Position numbers and translations under genes: made by a program. From the NCBI RefSeq assembly GCF_041912895.1, contig NZ_JAYSGI010000002.1:620001-684000 (forward strand): 64,000 nucleotides of DNA, read 5' to 3'. Of this stretch, positions 56,725-64,000 are shown one piece after another. Source of the DNA: Pelagerythrobacter sp041912895. Its GTDB lineage: Bacteria > Pseudomonadota > Alphaproteobacteria > Sphingomonadales > Sphingomonadaceae. The first letter of the stretch is position 1. Each line of letters starts with the position of its first letter. Under the pieces are notes generated by a model that ran no database searches, had not been told where the DNA came from, and saw only the letters and a program-made list of their open reading frames with translations.

Positions 56725-57447
56725 ATGGCAGACATTCGCAACATCGTCATCCTCACCGGCGCGGGCGTGAGCGCGGAGAGCGGGATCGATACCTTTCGGG
56801 GTGGCGGGGGCCAAAATGGGATGGGGCTGTGGGAGAAGCACCGGGTGGAAGATGTCGCCACGCCCGAGGCGTTCGCGCGCGATCCCGACTTGGTGCTGCG
56901 CTTCTACGACATGCGCCGCGCGGCGATCGCGAGCAAGCGGCCCAATCCCGCGCACGAAGCGCTCGCGCGGCTCGATGCCGAGTGGCCCAAGAAACAGGGC
57001 CGCGGGTTATTGCTGGTGACGCAGAACATCGACGACCTGCACGAACGCGCCGGTTCCGCCCGCGTGCTCCACATGCACGGCACGACCGACGCCTGGTGCA
57101 CCGCGTGCGACGCGCGGGGGGCCTGGCTGGCGCCGATGATGGAGCGCCCGGCTTGCCCCGAATGCGGCGCGTCCGCGCTGCGGCCCGATGTCGTGTGGTT
57201 CGGCGAGATGCCCTACGAGATGGAGCGGATCTACGCCGCGCTAAGCGAGGCGGACCTGTTCGTTTCCATCGGCACCTCGGGCGCGGTCTATCCCGCCGCC
57301 GGCTTCGTGCGCGACGCGCGCGAACTGGGCGCACGGACGCTGGAACTCAACCTCGCGCGCAGCGAAGGCTCGGCCTGGTTCGACGAGACCCGCCTCGGCC
57401 CGGCAAGCGAACTGGTGCCCGCGTGGGTGGATGAGATGCTTCGCTGA
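56725..57447 (+). CDS. cobB: NAD-dependent protein deacylase (sirtuin)
   Basis: This 240-residue sirtuin removes acyl groups from lysines, consuming NAD+. It has GAGVSAESGIDTFRG, TQNIDDLHERAGS, the catalytic His in HMHGT, and the zinc cysteines CTAC and CPEC. The Tyr and Arg of YDMRRA match the class III pair that favours desuccinylation as well as deacetylation. ATGs at 56716 and 56725 are both possible. I chose the second (MADIRNIVILTGAG) as closest to the family. Confidence 0.92.
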   Translation: MADIRNIVILTGAGVSAESGIDTFRGGGGQNGMGLWEKHRVEDVATPEAFARDPDLVLRFYDMRRAAIASKRPNPAHEALARLDAEWPKKQGRGLLLVTQNIDDLHERAGSARVLHMHGTTDAWCTACDARGAWLAPMMERPACPECGASALRPDVVWFGEMPYEMERIYAALSEADLFVSIGTSGAVYPAAGFVRDARELGARTLELNLARSEGSAWFDETRLGPASELVPAWVDEMLR

Positions 57448-57462
57448 CCTTTCACTAAACTT

Positions 57463-57530
57463 ATCATTCCCGCACACGCGGAAATCCATGGCGCGGGACC
57501 TCAGCCGTTCAGATCATGCCAGAGAATGAC
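57463..57530. repeat. Palindromic intergenic repeat (TCATTCCCG type)
   Basis: ATCATTCCCGC at the left and GAATGACAT-like sequence at the right form the ends of an imperfect palindrome, with AATCCATGG near the left end as in the copies at 153 and 62647. It lies between the convergent sirtuin and moeB genes. Confidence 0.65.
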
Positions 57531-57570
57531 ATATGTGATGGCTTGTGGGGACGCTCTTGCGGCTCGGGGA

Positions 57571-58344
57571 TCATGGCGTGACCGAGCACCCCCGGCACGC
57601 CGGGTCTTTCGCCACGCGGAAGCTGCGCATCGCGGGGGCGAGGCCGTCGAGGAGGTGGAGGCGGCTCCATTGCGGATCGCCGAGCGCGGCCTTGCCCGCC
57701 AGCAGCACGCGCACCGCCTGCATCGCGGCGAAGGTACCCGTCCAGCCCGCCATCGCGCCGAGCATGCCGTCTTCGGCGCAAGTGTCGCAATCGTCGGCGT
57801 CGAAGGCGTCGCCGACGTAGCAGCGGTAGCAGGCCTCGCCCGGCAGGTGCCCGGCGAAGGCGCCGACCTGCCCCTGGAAGCGGCCGACCGCCGCCGAGAG
57901 CAGCGGCACCGTGCCCGCGACGCAGGCGTCCGACACCGCGAGCCGGGTGGCGAAGTTGTCGGTCCCGTCGAGCACGAGATCCGCGCCCGCGATCGCGGTG
58001 GGCGCGGTTGCGGGCGTGATCCGGTGGTCGATCAGTTCGACGGCGATCTCGCGATCGAAATTCGCCAGCCAGCGCCGCGCGGCCACCGCCTTGCGGTGAC
58101 CGATATCGCGCTCGGCATAGAGCGTCTGGCGCTGGAGGTTCGACAGCTCGACCCGCCCGTCGTCGATCAGCGTCAGCCGCCCGACGCCCGCGCCGGCGAG
58201 GTACTGCAGCGCCGGGCTGCCGATCCCGCCGAGCCCCACCAGCGCCACGTGCGCGTCAGCCAGCGCGACCTGCCCCGCGCCGCCGATCTCGGGGATAACG
58301 ATATGGCGCTGGAAGCGATCGATGCGTTCGGGGGGGAGGGGCAT
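57571..58344 (-). CDS. moeB: HesA/MoeB/ThiF family adenylyltransferase
   Basis: This 257-residue E1-like enzyme activates the C-terminus of a ubiquitin-like sulphur carrier (MoaD or ThiS) with ATP. It has RHIVIPEIGGAGQ, the nucleotide-binding GLGGIGSPALQYLAGAGVG, the Arg-finger-like NLQRQTLY, and DGTDNFATRLAVSDAC. Zinc cysteines are in CYRCYVG and CRGCS. Whether it serves molybdopterin or thiamine synthesis cannot be decided. It lacks a rhodanese domain. An ATG two codons upstream is also possible. Confidence 0.87.
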   Translation of the reverse strand: MPLPPERIDRFQRHIVIPEIGGAGQVALADAHVALVGLGGIGSPALQYLAGAGVGRLTLIDDGRVELSNLQRQTLYAERDIGHRKAVAARRWLANFDREIAVELIDHRITPATAPTAIAGADLVLDGTDNFATRLAVSDACVAGTVPLLSAAVGRFQGQVGAFAGHLPGEACYRCYVGDAFDADDCDTCAEDGMLGAMAGWTGTFAAMQAVRVLLAGKAALGDPQWSRLHLLDGLAPAMRSFRVAKDPACRGCSVTP

Positions 58345-58420
58345 GGACAAGCTGTTGGCAGGGTGCGGGGGGTGTGTCGAGAAGCGGATTTTTTGGTTGG
58401 GGGAAGGTATCCGCGCGGAG

Positions 58421-58728
58421 TTTTTTGTTTGCGCCTCAAGCGCCGGCGCGGGCCATCCGGCCCGCTTGGCTATCCTCGCTCATGCGACCTGCGGTCGCGT
58501 CGCTGCGGGCGCGCGTTCGCGCTTGCGGTCGGCTGGTCGCCGACCGGACTCTTCCAAGCCATTGCTGTCAGGCACCAGGACATTCCTAGCCATTTCTGTC
58601 GGGCGAAATTCCGGTCCGCGGCCTGCGGACCGCAAGGCCGAACGGCCGCCCGCAGGCGCCCCGTAGCGAAGCGGAGGGAACAGCGCCGAGGACGCACGCC
58701 CGGATGGGCGGGCGAAAAACAAAAAAAA
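58421..58728 (+). repeat. Structured repeat, copy B (abutting dnaA)
   Basis: This is the second copy of the element found after rpmH. It starts TTTTTTGTTTGCGCC and ends GGCGAAAAACA with a run of eight A, which pair with each other. The last A directly precedes the complement of the dnaA stop codon. Hairpins: GCGGGCC/GGCCCGC (58448-58465), GCGACC/GGTCGC, GGTCGGC/GCCGACC, GGTCCGC/GCGGACC (58613-58631) and the GGAT-loop hairpin (58694-58713). It carries an inner duplication, AGCCATTGCTGTCAGG (58557) and AGCCATTTCTGTCGGG (58588), absent from copy A. No ORF is evident. Confidence 0.85.
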
Positions 58729-60141
58729 TCAGCTCTCCAGCTGCCTGAGCAAACTCCGCACGTCGCCGTCCATGTCGGCGTCGCGGGTGCGCAGGTCTTC
58801 GATCAGGCGCACCGCGTGGATCACGGTCGAATGGTCGCGGCCGCCGAACTTGCGCCCGATCTCGGGGTAGCTGCGTGGGGTGAGCACCTTAGAGAGATAC
58901 ATCGCCACCTGACGCGGGCGGACGACGGCGCGCGCGCGGCGCTTGCTCGACATCTCGGCACGGTCGATGCGGTAGAACTGGCACACGGTGCGCTGGATTT
59001 CGTCGATCGTGATCCGGCGGCGGTTGGCCGAGAGGATATCGGTCAGCTGCTCCTCGGCAAGCTGGAGCGAGACCTCCTGCCCAGTAAGCTGCGCGTAGGC
59101 GATCAGCTTGTTCAACCCGCCGACCAGTTCGCGCACGTTGCGCGTGATGGTGCGCGCGAGGAAATCGATCACGTCCTCGGGCACCGAGAGCGGGGCGAAG
59201 CGGGTGAGCTTGGATTCGAGGATCGAGCGGCGCAGCTCGATATCGGCCGGGGCGATGTCGGCGACGAGGCCCATCGACAGGCGGCTGAGCAGGCGCGGCT
59301 CGACCCCGTCCAATGCCTGCGGCGCGCGGTCGGCGGCGAAGACCAGCCGCTTGCCTTCGGCCAGCAGCGCGTCGATCGTGTAGAGCAGTTCTTCCTGCGC
59401 GCTCGCCTTGCCGATGATGAACTGGATGTCGTCCACCAGCAGCAGGTCGAAGCTGCGCAGCCGCGCCTTGAACTCGATCATCTGGTTCTGTTTCAGCGCT
59501 TGGACGAATTCGACCATGAAGCGCTCGGCGCTGCAGTAGAAGATGCGCGCGCGCGGGTGGCTGGCGAGATAGGCGTGGCCGATCGCGTGAATCAGATGCG
59601 TCTTGCCGTGGCCGGTGGCGGCCTTGAGATAGAGCGGGCTGAACTGCGGGGTTTCGGTCGCGGCCATGCGCTGTGCGGCGTTGCACGCGAGCACGTTGGT
59701 CTCGCCGGTGACGAAGGCGGCGAAAGTCAGCGACGGGTCGAGCCCGACCGACGAGGTGAACCCCTGCTCGCCGACGGTGCCCGCGGCGACCGCGATCAGC
59801 GACGAATCGGCGCTGTCGTTCGCGGCGCGGCGGCCGTCGCCGCTGAGGCTCAGTTCGGGCAGCTTGCGGCGGCCGGGATGGACGGAGATGCGCACGTTGC
59901 GCACTTCGCTGCGCGCGATCTTCCACGCGAGCGAAAGGCGGTCGGCAAAGCGGTCCTGCACCCAGTCGGCGGAGAATTCGGTCGGCAGGTAGAGATCGAG
60001 CGTGCCGGTGTCGTCGCAGAAACCGCCGAGCTGGATCGGCTTGATCCACTGGCTGTGGAGCTGGTGACCGAGATCCTTTCGCAGGCCCTGGCTGATATCC
60101 GCCCAATCCGCAGCCAGGTTCACCGCTTCGAGATCTTCCAT
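58729..60141 (-). CDS. dnaA: Chromosomal replication initiator DnaA
   Basis: DnaA opens the chromosome origin. The 470-residue protein has an N-terminal interaction domain (about 1-80), a linker, the AAA+ domain with Walker A-type ATGHGKTHLIHAIG and DLLLVDDIQF, and the DNA-binding domain IV ending GGRDHSTVIHAVRLIEDL. AGAGGA lies 6 nt before the chosen ATG (MEDLEAVNL). In-frame ATGs upstream could add 19 or more residues. The P-loop reads AATGHGKT where most DnaA have GGTGLGKT or similar. Its stop abuts a structured repeat. rpsT lies upstream on the same strand. Confidence 0.96.
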   Translation of the reverse strand: MEDLEAVNLAADWADISQGLRKDLGHQLHSQWIKPIQLGGFCDDTGTLDLYLPTEFSADWVQDRFADRLSLAWKIARSEVRNVRISVHPGRRKLPELSLSGDGRRAANDSADSSLIAVAAGTVGEQGFTSSVGLDPSLTFAAFVTGETNVLACNAAQRMAATETPQFSPLYLKAATGHGKTHLIHAIGHAYLASHPRARIFYCSAERFMVEFVQALKQNQMIEFKARLRSFDLLLVDDIQFIIGKASAQEELLYTIDALLAEGKRLVFAADRAPQALDGVEPRLLSRLSMGLVADIAPADIELRRSILESKLTRFAPLSVPEDVIDFLARTITRNVRELVGGLNKLIAYAQLTGQEVSLQLAEEQLTDILSANRRRITIDEIQRTVCQFYRIDRAEMSSKRRARAVVRPRQVAMYLSKVLTPRSYPEIGRKFGGRDHSTVIHAVRLIEDLRTRDADMDGDVRSLLRQLES

Positions 60142-60542
60142 CGATTCCTCTCGCCTCTTGTTCCAGGCAGCGTTCGCTTCACCGATCTTGCTTGCCATCT
60201 CGTCCAGACCCCGTCGCTTCCGGACCCCGCCGGCACTCATCATTGTTCCGTGCGCATCGGCCAAAGCTTCGCCCTCGCCCGGAATCGCATGCGATCCGAG
60301 CTGCACCCCTGCGGCCAGTACTATGGAGGCACCAGCTGTCCCGCCCCGTGCCGAGGCCCCTTATTGAAGCGCTTGGGATGAGTCGCAAGAGGGCGCGCTG
60401 TAAAAAATCCGAAATAAAGAGATTGACTCGATGCAACCCCGCAGACTTGCGTTCAAGTCCATGAAACTGCTGCAAAAAGGCGGCGGCGGCGATGCGAATC
60501 GCGCAGTTCCGCCATTTTCCAGCACGCTCCGGTTCGGACCGG
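60142..60542 (-). other. Leader region between rpsT and dnaA
   Basis: This region lies upstream of dnaA. It contains open frame in phase with dnaA up to about 60306 and AT-richer sequence near 60400-60425, where a promoter could lie. I see no cluster of TTATCCACA-type DnaA boxes and no AT-rich unwinding tract, so there is no support for an origin here. Confidence 0.4.
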
Positions 60543-60577
60543 CAAAAGAAAAGGGCCGGCGCTCGCCGCGCCGGCCC
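60543..60577 (-). terminator. Intrinsic terminator of rpsT
   Basis: GGGCCGGCGC and GCGCCGGCCC form a perfect 10-bp stem with a 5-nt loop. On the minus strand it is followed by TTTTCTTTTG. It lies 48 nt after the rpsT stop. Confidence 0.9.
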
Positions 60578-60625
60578 GGAATGAAACAGAAGATGCCGGT
60601 ACCGCGCGCCTGCGCGGGCGCCGAA

Positions 60626-60886
60626 TCAGAGCGCGGCGACTCGCTTCGACAGGCGCGACATCTTGCGCGCCACGGTGTTCTTGTGGAGCACGCCGCGCGC
60701 CACGCCGCGCGCCATTTCGGGCTGCGCGGTCTTGAGCGCTTCGGAAGCCGCCTTCTTGTCGCCGCCTTCGATCGCGACTTCGACCTTCTTGAGGAAGCTG
60801 CGGATGCGGCTGATGCGCGCACCGTTGACTTCGGCGCGGTTGGCGTTGCGACGGATGCGCTTCTTGGCTTGCGGCGTATTGGCCAT
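60626..60886 (-). CDS. rpsT: 30S ribosomal protein S20
   Basis: This 86-residue basic helical protein (MANTPQAKKRIRRNANRAEVN ... KKAASEALKTAQPEMARGVARGVLHKNTVARKMSRLSKRVAAL) is S20, a primary 16S rRNA-binding protein. The ATG matches the family. A long open frame upstream is not coding. It lies between mutM and dnaA on the same strand, the usual alphaproteobacterial order, and ends in a strong terminator, so dnaA needs its own promoter. Confidence 0.98.
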   Translation of the reverse strand: MANTPQAKKRIRRNANRAEVNGARISRIRSFLKKVEVAIEGGDKKAASEALKTAQPEMARGVARGVLHKNTVARKMSRLSKRVAAL

Positions 60887-61015
60887 GTTCGTCCTTGTCT
60901 CGGGCCGCCTTGCGAGGAGGCCGGATTCCTTCGAGTAAACTTGCGGAAGCGGCGGGATGCCCCACCGGAAAGCGCGCGCCTTAGCTGCGGGGTGCCGAAT
61001 CGTCAAGCATGGCGC

Positions 61016-61831
61016 TCATTTCTGGCAGCACGGGCAGAACCAGGTGCTGCGCCCGCCCTGCACCACGCGGCGCACGATGCCATCGTCGTCGCGGCGGCAC
61101 GGCTGCCCCTCGCGCCCGTAGACGTCGAACGAGCGCGCGAAATAGCCGAGTTCGCCGTCGGGCGCGGCATAATCGCGCAAGGACGATCCGCCGTCGGCGA
61201 TCGACTGTTCGAGCACCTCGCGGATCGCGGGCACCAGCCGGGCGAGCGCCGGCTTCGAGACGCGCCCCGCCGCCTTGCGCGGATTGATCCGGGCGCGGAA
61301 CAGCGCCTCGCAAACGTAGATGTTGCCCAGCCCGGCGACGATCCGCTGGTCGAGCAGCAGCAGCTTGATCGCCTGCCTGCGTCCGGCGAACGCGGCGTGC
61401 AGGTGCCCGGCGGTCAGCGCCTCGCCCAGCGGCTCCGGCCCCATCGCGGCGAACGAGGGCCAGGCGGGGAGCGAATCGGTATCGACCAGATCGACCCAGC
61501 CGAACCGGCGCGCGTCGTTGAGGGCGAAGCGATGATCGGCGGTCTCGATCACGAGGTGGTCGTGCTTGCCCGGCGTATCGGGATCGATCCGCCAGCGCCC
61601 GCTCATGCCGAGGTGGAACACCAGCGTCTGCCCGCGATCGGTGTGGATCAGCCCGAACTTCGCCCGCCGCGAAAGGCCGGTGACGCGCGCGCCGGTGAGC
61701 ATCTGCGCGAGCTGCGGCGGGAAGGGGCGGCGCATGTCGGGCCGGTTGACGGCGACCCGCACGATCCGCTCGCCTTCGAGGAAACGCGCCAGCCCGCGCA
61801 CCGTGGTTTCGACTTCGGGAAGCTCGGGCAT
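61016..61831 (-). CDS. mutM: Formamidopyrimidine-DNA glycosylase
   Basis: This enzyme removes 8-oxoguanine and formamidopyrimidines from DNA. The mature N-terminus PELPEVETTVRGL contains the catalytic Pro and Glu. The helix-two-turn-helix has LLLLDQRIVAGLGNIYVCEALFRARINP. The C-terminal zinc finger is CRR...CPCCQK, with the GRSTWFCPCC ending. The 271-residue length is normal. It starts 56 nt from the divergent ubiE. Confidence 0.97.
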   Translation of the reverse strand: MPELPEVETTVRGLARFLEGERIVRVAVNRPDMRRPFPPQLAQMLTGARVTGLSRRAKFGLIHTDRGQTLVFHLGMSGRWRIDPDTPGKHDHLVIETADHRFALNDARRFGWVDLVDTDSLPAWPSFAAMGPEPLGEALTAGHLHAAFAGRRQAIKLLLLDQRIVAGLGNIYVCEALFRARINPRKAAGRVSKPALARLVPAIREVLEQSIADGGSSLRDYAAPDGELGYFARSFDVYGREGQPCRRDDDGIVRRVVQGGRSTWFCPCCQK

Positions 61832-61887
61832 GCACCACCCTCTAACACCCTTTGCCGGGCCGGCAATTGTCCGTAAGGCCCACCTCC

Positions 61888-62631
61888 ATGAACGACACCG
61901 CGAACGACAAGGTATCCTTCGGTTACGAAGAGGTGGCTCCCGACGAGAAGACGAGCCGCGTCGGCGCGGTCTTCTCCAACGTCGCGGCGAAGTACGACGT
62001 GATGAACGATGCCATGTCGGGCGGGATGCACCGCTTGTGGAAGGACCGCTTCGTGCGCCGCGTGAAGCCGCAGCCCGGCGAAGCGGTGCTCGACATGGCG
62101 GGCGGCACCGGCGACATCGCCTTCCGCATGGCCGCGCGCGGCGCCGAAGTGACGGTGGCCGACATCAACCAGGACATGCTGGACGTCGGGATAGAGCGCG
62201 CGATCGAGCGCGGGATCGCGGGCCTCACCTGGTCGTGCCAGAACGCCGAAGAGCTCGGCTATCCGCGCGCCATGTTCGATGCCTATACGATCGCCTTCGG
62301 CATCCGCAACGTGACCCGGATCGACCAGGCGCTGGCCGAGGCGCACCGGGTGCTCAAGTATGGCGGGCGGTTCTACTGCCTCGAATTCTCGACCACCGAA
62401 TGGCCGGGCTTCAAGGAAGTGTACGACCTCTACTCGCACAAGCTGGTGCCGCAGATCGGCAAGGCCATCGCGGGCGACGCGGACAGCTATCGCTATCTGA
62501 TCGAATCGATCCGCCGCTTCCCGCCGATGCCCGAATTCGAGGCGATGATCCGCGAGGCGGGGTTCGTGAACACGCGGGTGGAGCCGATCATGGGCGGGCT
62601 GGTGGCGATCCATTCGGGGTGGAAGGCTTAG
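61888..62631 (+). CDS. ubiE: Ubiquinone/menaquinone methyltransferase
   Basis: This C-methyltransferase of ubiquinone synthesis has 247 residues. SAM-binding motif I is VLDMAGGTGDIAFRMA, and the UbiE signatures YDVMNDAMSGGMHRLWKD and IAFGIRNVTRIDQALAEAHRVLK are present, ending in the conserved GGLVAIHSGWK. The chosen ATG gives MNDTANDKVSFGYEEV. It is followed by ubiB on the same strand after a palindromic repeat. Confidence 0.97.
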   Translation: MNDTANDKVSFGYEEVAPDEKTSRVGAVFSNVAAKYDVMNDAMSGGMHRLWKDRFVRRVKPQPGEAVLDMAGGTGDIAFRMAARGAEVTVADINQDMLDVGIERAIERGIAGLTWSCQNAEELGYPRAMFDAYTIAFGIRNVTRIDQALAEAHRVLKYGGRFYCLEFSTTEWPGFKEVYDLYSHKLVPQIGKAIAGDADSYRYLIESIRRFPPMPEFEAMIREAGFVNTRVEPIMGGLVAIHSGWKA

Positions 62632-62646
62632 CCATGCTCTCCCTCT

Positions 62647-62717
62647 GTCATTCCCGCGAAGGCGGGAAGCCATGGACCGGCCGCTGCACCGTGGATTGCC
62701 GCGTTCGCGGGGATGAC
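62647..62717. repeat. Palindromic intergenic repeat (TCATTCCCG type), complete copy
   Basis: GTCATTCCCGCGAA at the left pairs with TTCGCGGGGATGAC at the right with one mismatch, enclosing an inner hairpin (CCCGCGAAGGCGGG). It lies in the 109-nt gap between ubiE and ubiB, so it would be transcribed if the two genes share a message. It is the most complete copy of this family in the window. Confidence 0.8.
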
Positions 62718-62740
62718 AAGAGAGTGGGTGTAAGCGCCGC

Positions 62741-64000
62741 ATGACCAAGCCCGCCACGCACATTTTCCGCCTGCTCAAGTGGGGCCGCACGCTCGCGCGG
62801 CACGGGGCGCTGCGCGGGATCGAGAACGATCCGAACACCCCCGGCCCGGTCCAGCGGCTCGCGCGGGTGGCGCGCTTCGGCACATTCCAGCCCGCGCAGC
62901 CCGACTACGCGGGCGCGTTTCGCGAGATCGGCCCGGCGGCGATCAAGCTCGGCCAGTCGCTCGCCACCCGGCCCGACATCGTCGGCGAGGATGCGGCGCG
63001 CAACCTGCTGTCGTTGCAGGACAGCCTGCCGCCGGTGCCGTTCGAGGAGATAGAACGCGCGATCGCTGCGAGCTTCGGCCAGCCGATCGACATGCTGTTC
63101 GCCGAGATCGACCCGGTGCCGGTGGGCGCGGCGTCGATCGCGCAGGTTCACCGCGCGGTGACGACCGACGGGCGGCAGGTCGCGGTGAAGGTGCTGCGGC
63201 CCGGCATCCGCGAACGCTTCGCCAAGGACATCCAGACTTACGAATGGGCCGCCGCGCATCTGGAGGCGCTGGGCGGCGAGGCGGCGCGGCTGCGCCCACG
63301 GCTGACGATCGCCAATTTCCGCCGCTGGACCAACCGCGAGCTGGATCTGCGGCGCGAGGCGGCTTCGGCCAGCGAACTGGCCGAGGCGATGCACGGGGTC
63401 GAACGCTATCGCATTCCCGCGATCGACTGGGACCGCACCAATGGCCGGGTGATGACGGTCGAATGGGTGCAGGGGATCAAGATCTCCGACCGCGAGGCGC
63501 TGATCGCCGCCGGGCACGATCTGCCGGATCTCGCGCGGCGGCTGGTGCTCGCGTTCCTGCGCCAGGCGATCAGCGCCGGATTCTTCCACGCCGACATGCA
63601 CCAGGGAAACCTGTTCGTGCAGGACGGCGGCACGATCGTGGCGATCGATTTCGGGATCATGGGGCGGATCGACCGCCGCGCGCGCCAGTGGCTCGCCGAA
63701 ATCCTCTATGGCCTCACCACCGGCAACTATCGCCGCGTGGCCGAGATCCATTTCGAGGCGCAATACGTGCCCGCCTACCATTCGGTCGACGAGTTCGCGA
63801 CCGCCCTGCGCGCGGTGGGCGAGCCGATGCGGGGCAAGCCGGTGAGCGAGCTGTCGGTCGGCCAGATGCTCGACGGGTTGTTCGCGATCACCCGCGATTT
63901 CGACATGCAGACCCAGCCGCACCTGCTGCTGCTGCAGAAGACGATGGTGATGGTCGAAGGGATCGCCACCCAGCTCGATCCCGCGATCAATATGTGGGAC
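62741..64000 (+). CDS. ubiB: UbiB-family protein kinase-like protein (partial, 5' part)
   Basis: The first 420 residues are present, and the frame is open to the window edge. It is an ABC1/ADCK-type atypical kinase required for ubiquinone synthesis. The KxGQ motif is AAIKLGQSLATRPD, and the nucleotide-binding loop is VPVGAASIAQVHRA with Lys in VAVKVLRP. The catalytic-type region is GFFHADMHQGNLFV ... VAIDFGIMGR. It starts MTKPATHIFRLLKWGRTLARHG. It follows ubiE in the usual order. The C-terminal membrane segments lie beyond the window. Confidence 0.95.
   Translation, partial: MTKPATHIFRLLKWGRTLARHGALRGIENDPNTPGPVQRLARVARFGTFQPAQPDYAGAFREIGPAAIKLGQSLATRPDIVGEDAARNLLSLQDSLPPVPFEEIERAIAASFGQPIDMLFAEIDPVPVGAASIAQVHRAVTTDGRQVAVKVLRPGIRERFAKDIQTYEWAAAHLEALGGEAARLRPRLTIANFRRWTNRELDLRREAASASELAEAMHGVERYRIPAIDWDRTNGRVMTVEWVQGIKISDREALIAAGHDLPDLARRLVLAFLRQAISAGFFHADMHQGNLFVQDGGTIVAIDFGIMGRIDRRARQWLAEILYGLTTGNYRRVAEIHFEAQYVPAYHSVDEFATALRAVGEPMRGKPVSELSVGQMLDGLFAITRDFDMQTQPHLLLLQKTMVMVEGIATQLDPAINMWD

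Noticed and set aside
60142..60542. A possible replication origin beside dnaA.
   Set aside because: I see no cluster of DnaA boxes (TTATCCACA type) and no clear AT-rich unwinding region. In alphaproteobacteria the origin is often away from dnaA.

Overview
This is a GC-rich bacterial chromosome segment. Gene order and content point to an alphaproteobacterium of the order Sphingomonadales, most likely Erythrobacteraceae. The clues are the ubiB-ubiE-mutM-rpsT-dnaA block, rnd-lptC-lptA facing leuS-lptE-holA, two exosortase A (XrtA)-associated polysaccharide genes, intracellular PHB metabolism (phaZ, phaB), and several sphingomonad-type hypothetical proteins. The species assignment is an inference. 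I found no tRNA, rRNA, CRISPR array, transposase or prophage core genes.

Layout. 1-4.8 kb: the tail of a probable nadB, then the aerobic ribonucleotide reductase genes nrdA and nrdB, with candidate NrdR boxes before each. 4.8-7.1 kb: a visibly AT-richer mini-island holding a DUF2188 protein, a membrane protein, an overprinted poly-proline ORF, an MT-A70 DNA methyltransferase and a BglII-like nuclease, tightly packed and probably a restriction-modification operon. 7.1-12.4 kb: small stress, lipoprotein and membrane genes, phhA and uppP. 12.4-21.2 kb: an M13 peptidase, an MsbA-like ABC exporter, phaZ, a thiolase and a MaoC hydratase. 21.2-25.8 kb: an XrtA-associated ligase and glycosyltransferase, a 50-residue membrane microprotein, and a long acidic membrane-anchored protein. 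26-32 kb: gltB and gltD for ammonia assimilation.

32-46 kb: a methyltransferase, a PAP2 phosphatase, a LuxR solo, ung, rnd, the Lpt lipopolysaccharide transport genes lptC, lptA and lptE, holA, leuS, phaB and comM. 46.6-50.1 kb: rpmH-rnpA-yidD-yidC-yihA (ribosome, RNase P and membrane insertion). 50-58 kb: GST, an S1/P1 nuclease, a cupin, dapE, a dicarboxylate/amino-acid symporter, nth, dapB, a sirtuin and moeB. 58.7-64 kb: dnaA, rpsT, mutM, ubiE and the start of ubiB.

The most unusual feature is a pair of 258-bp and 308-bp repeats in the same orientation. One lies directly after rpmH and the other directly after the stop codon of dnaA. Both fold into the same series of hairpins, and several paired positions differ between the copies in a compensating way. 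This suggests a conserved structured RNA or a structured mobile repeat. Other non-genic structure includes two long inverted repeats sharing a GGTTCACGC motif, several short palindromic intergenic repeats, a nested palindrome in front of phaZ, and a terminator-like hairpin only 15 nt before rpmH.
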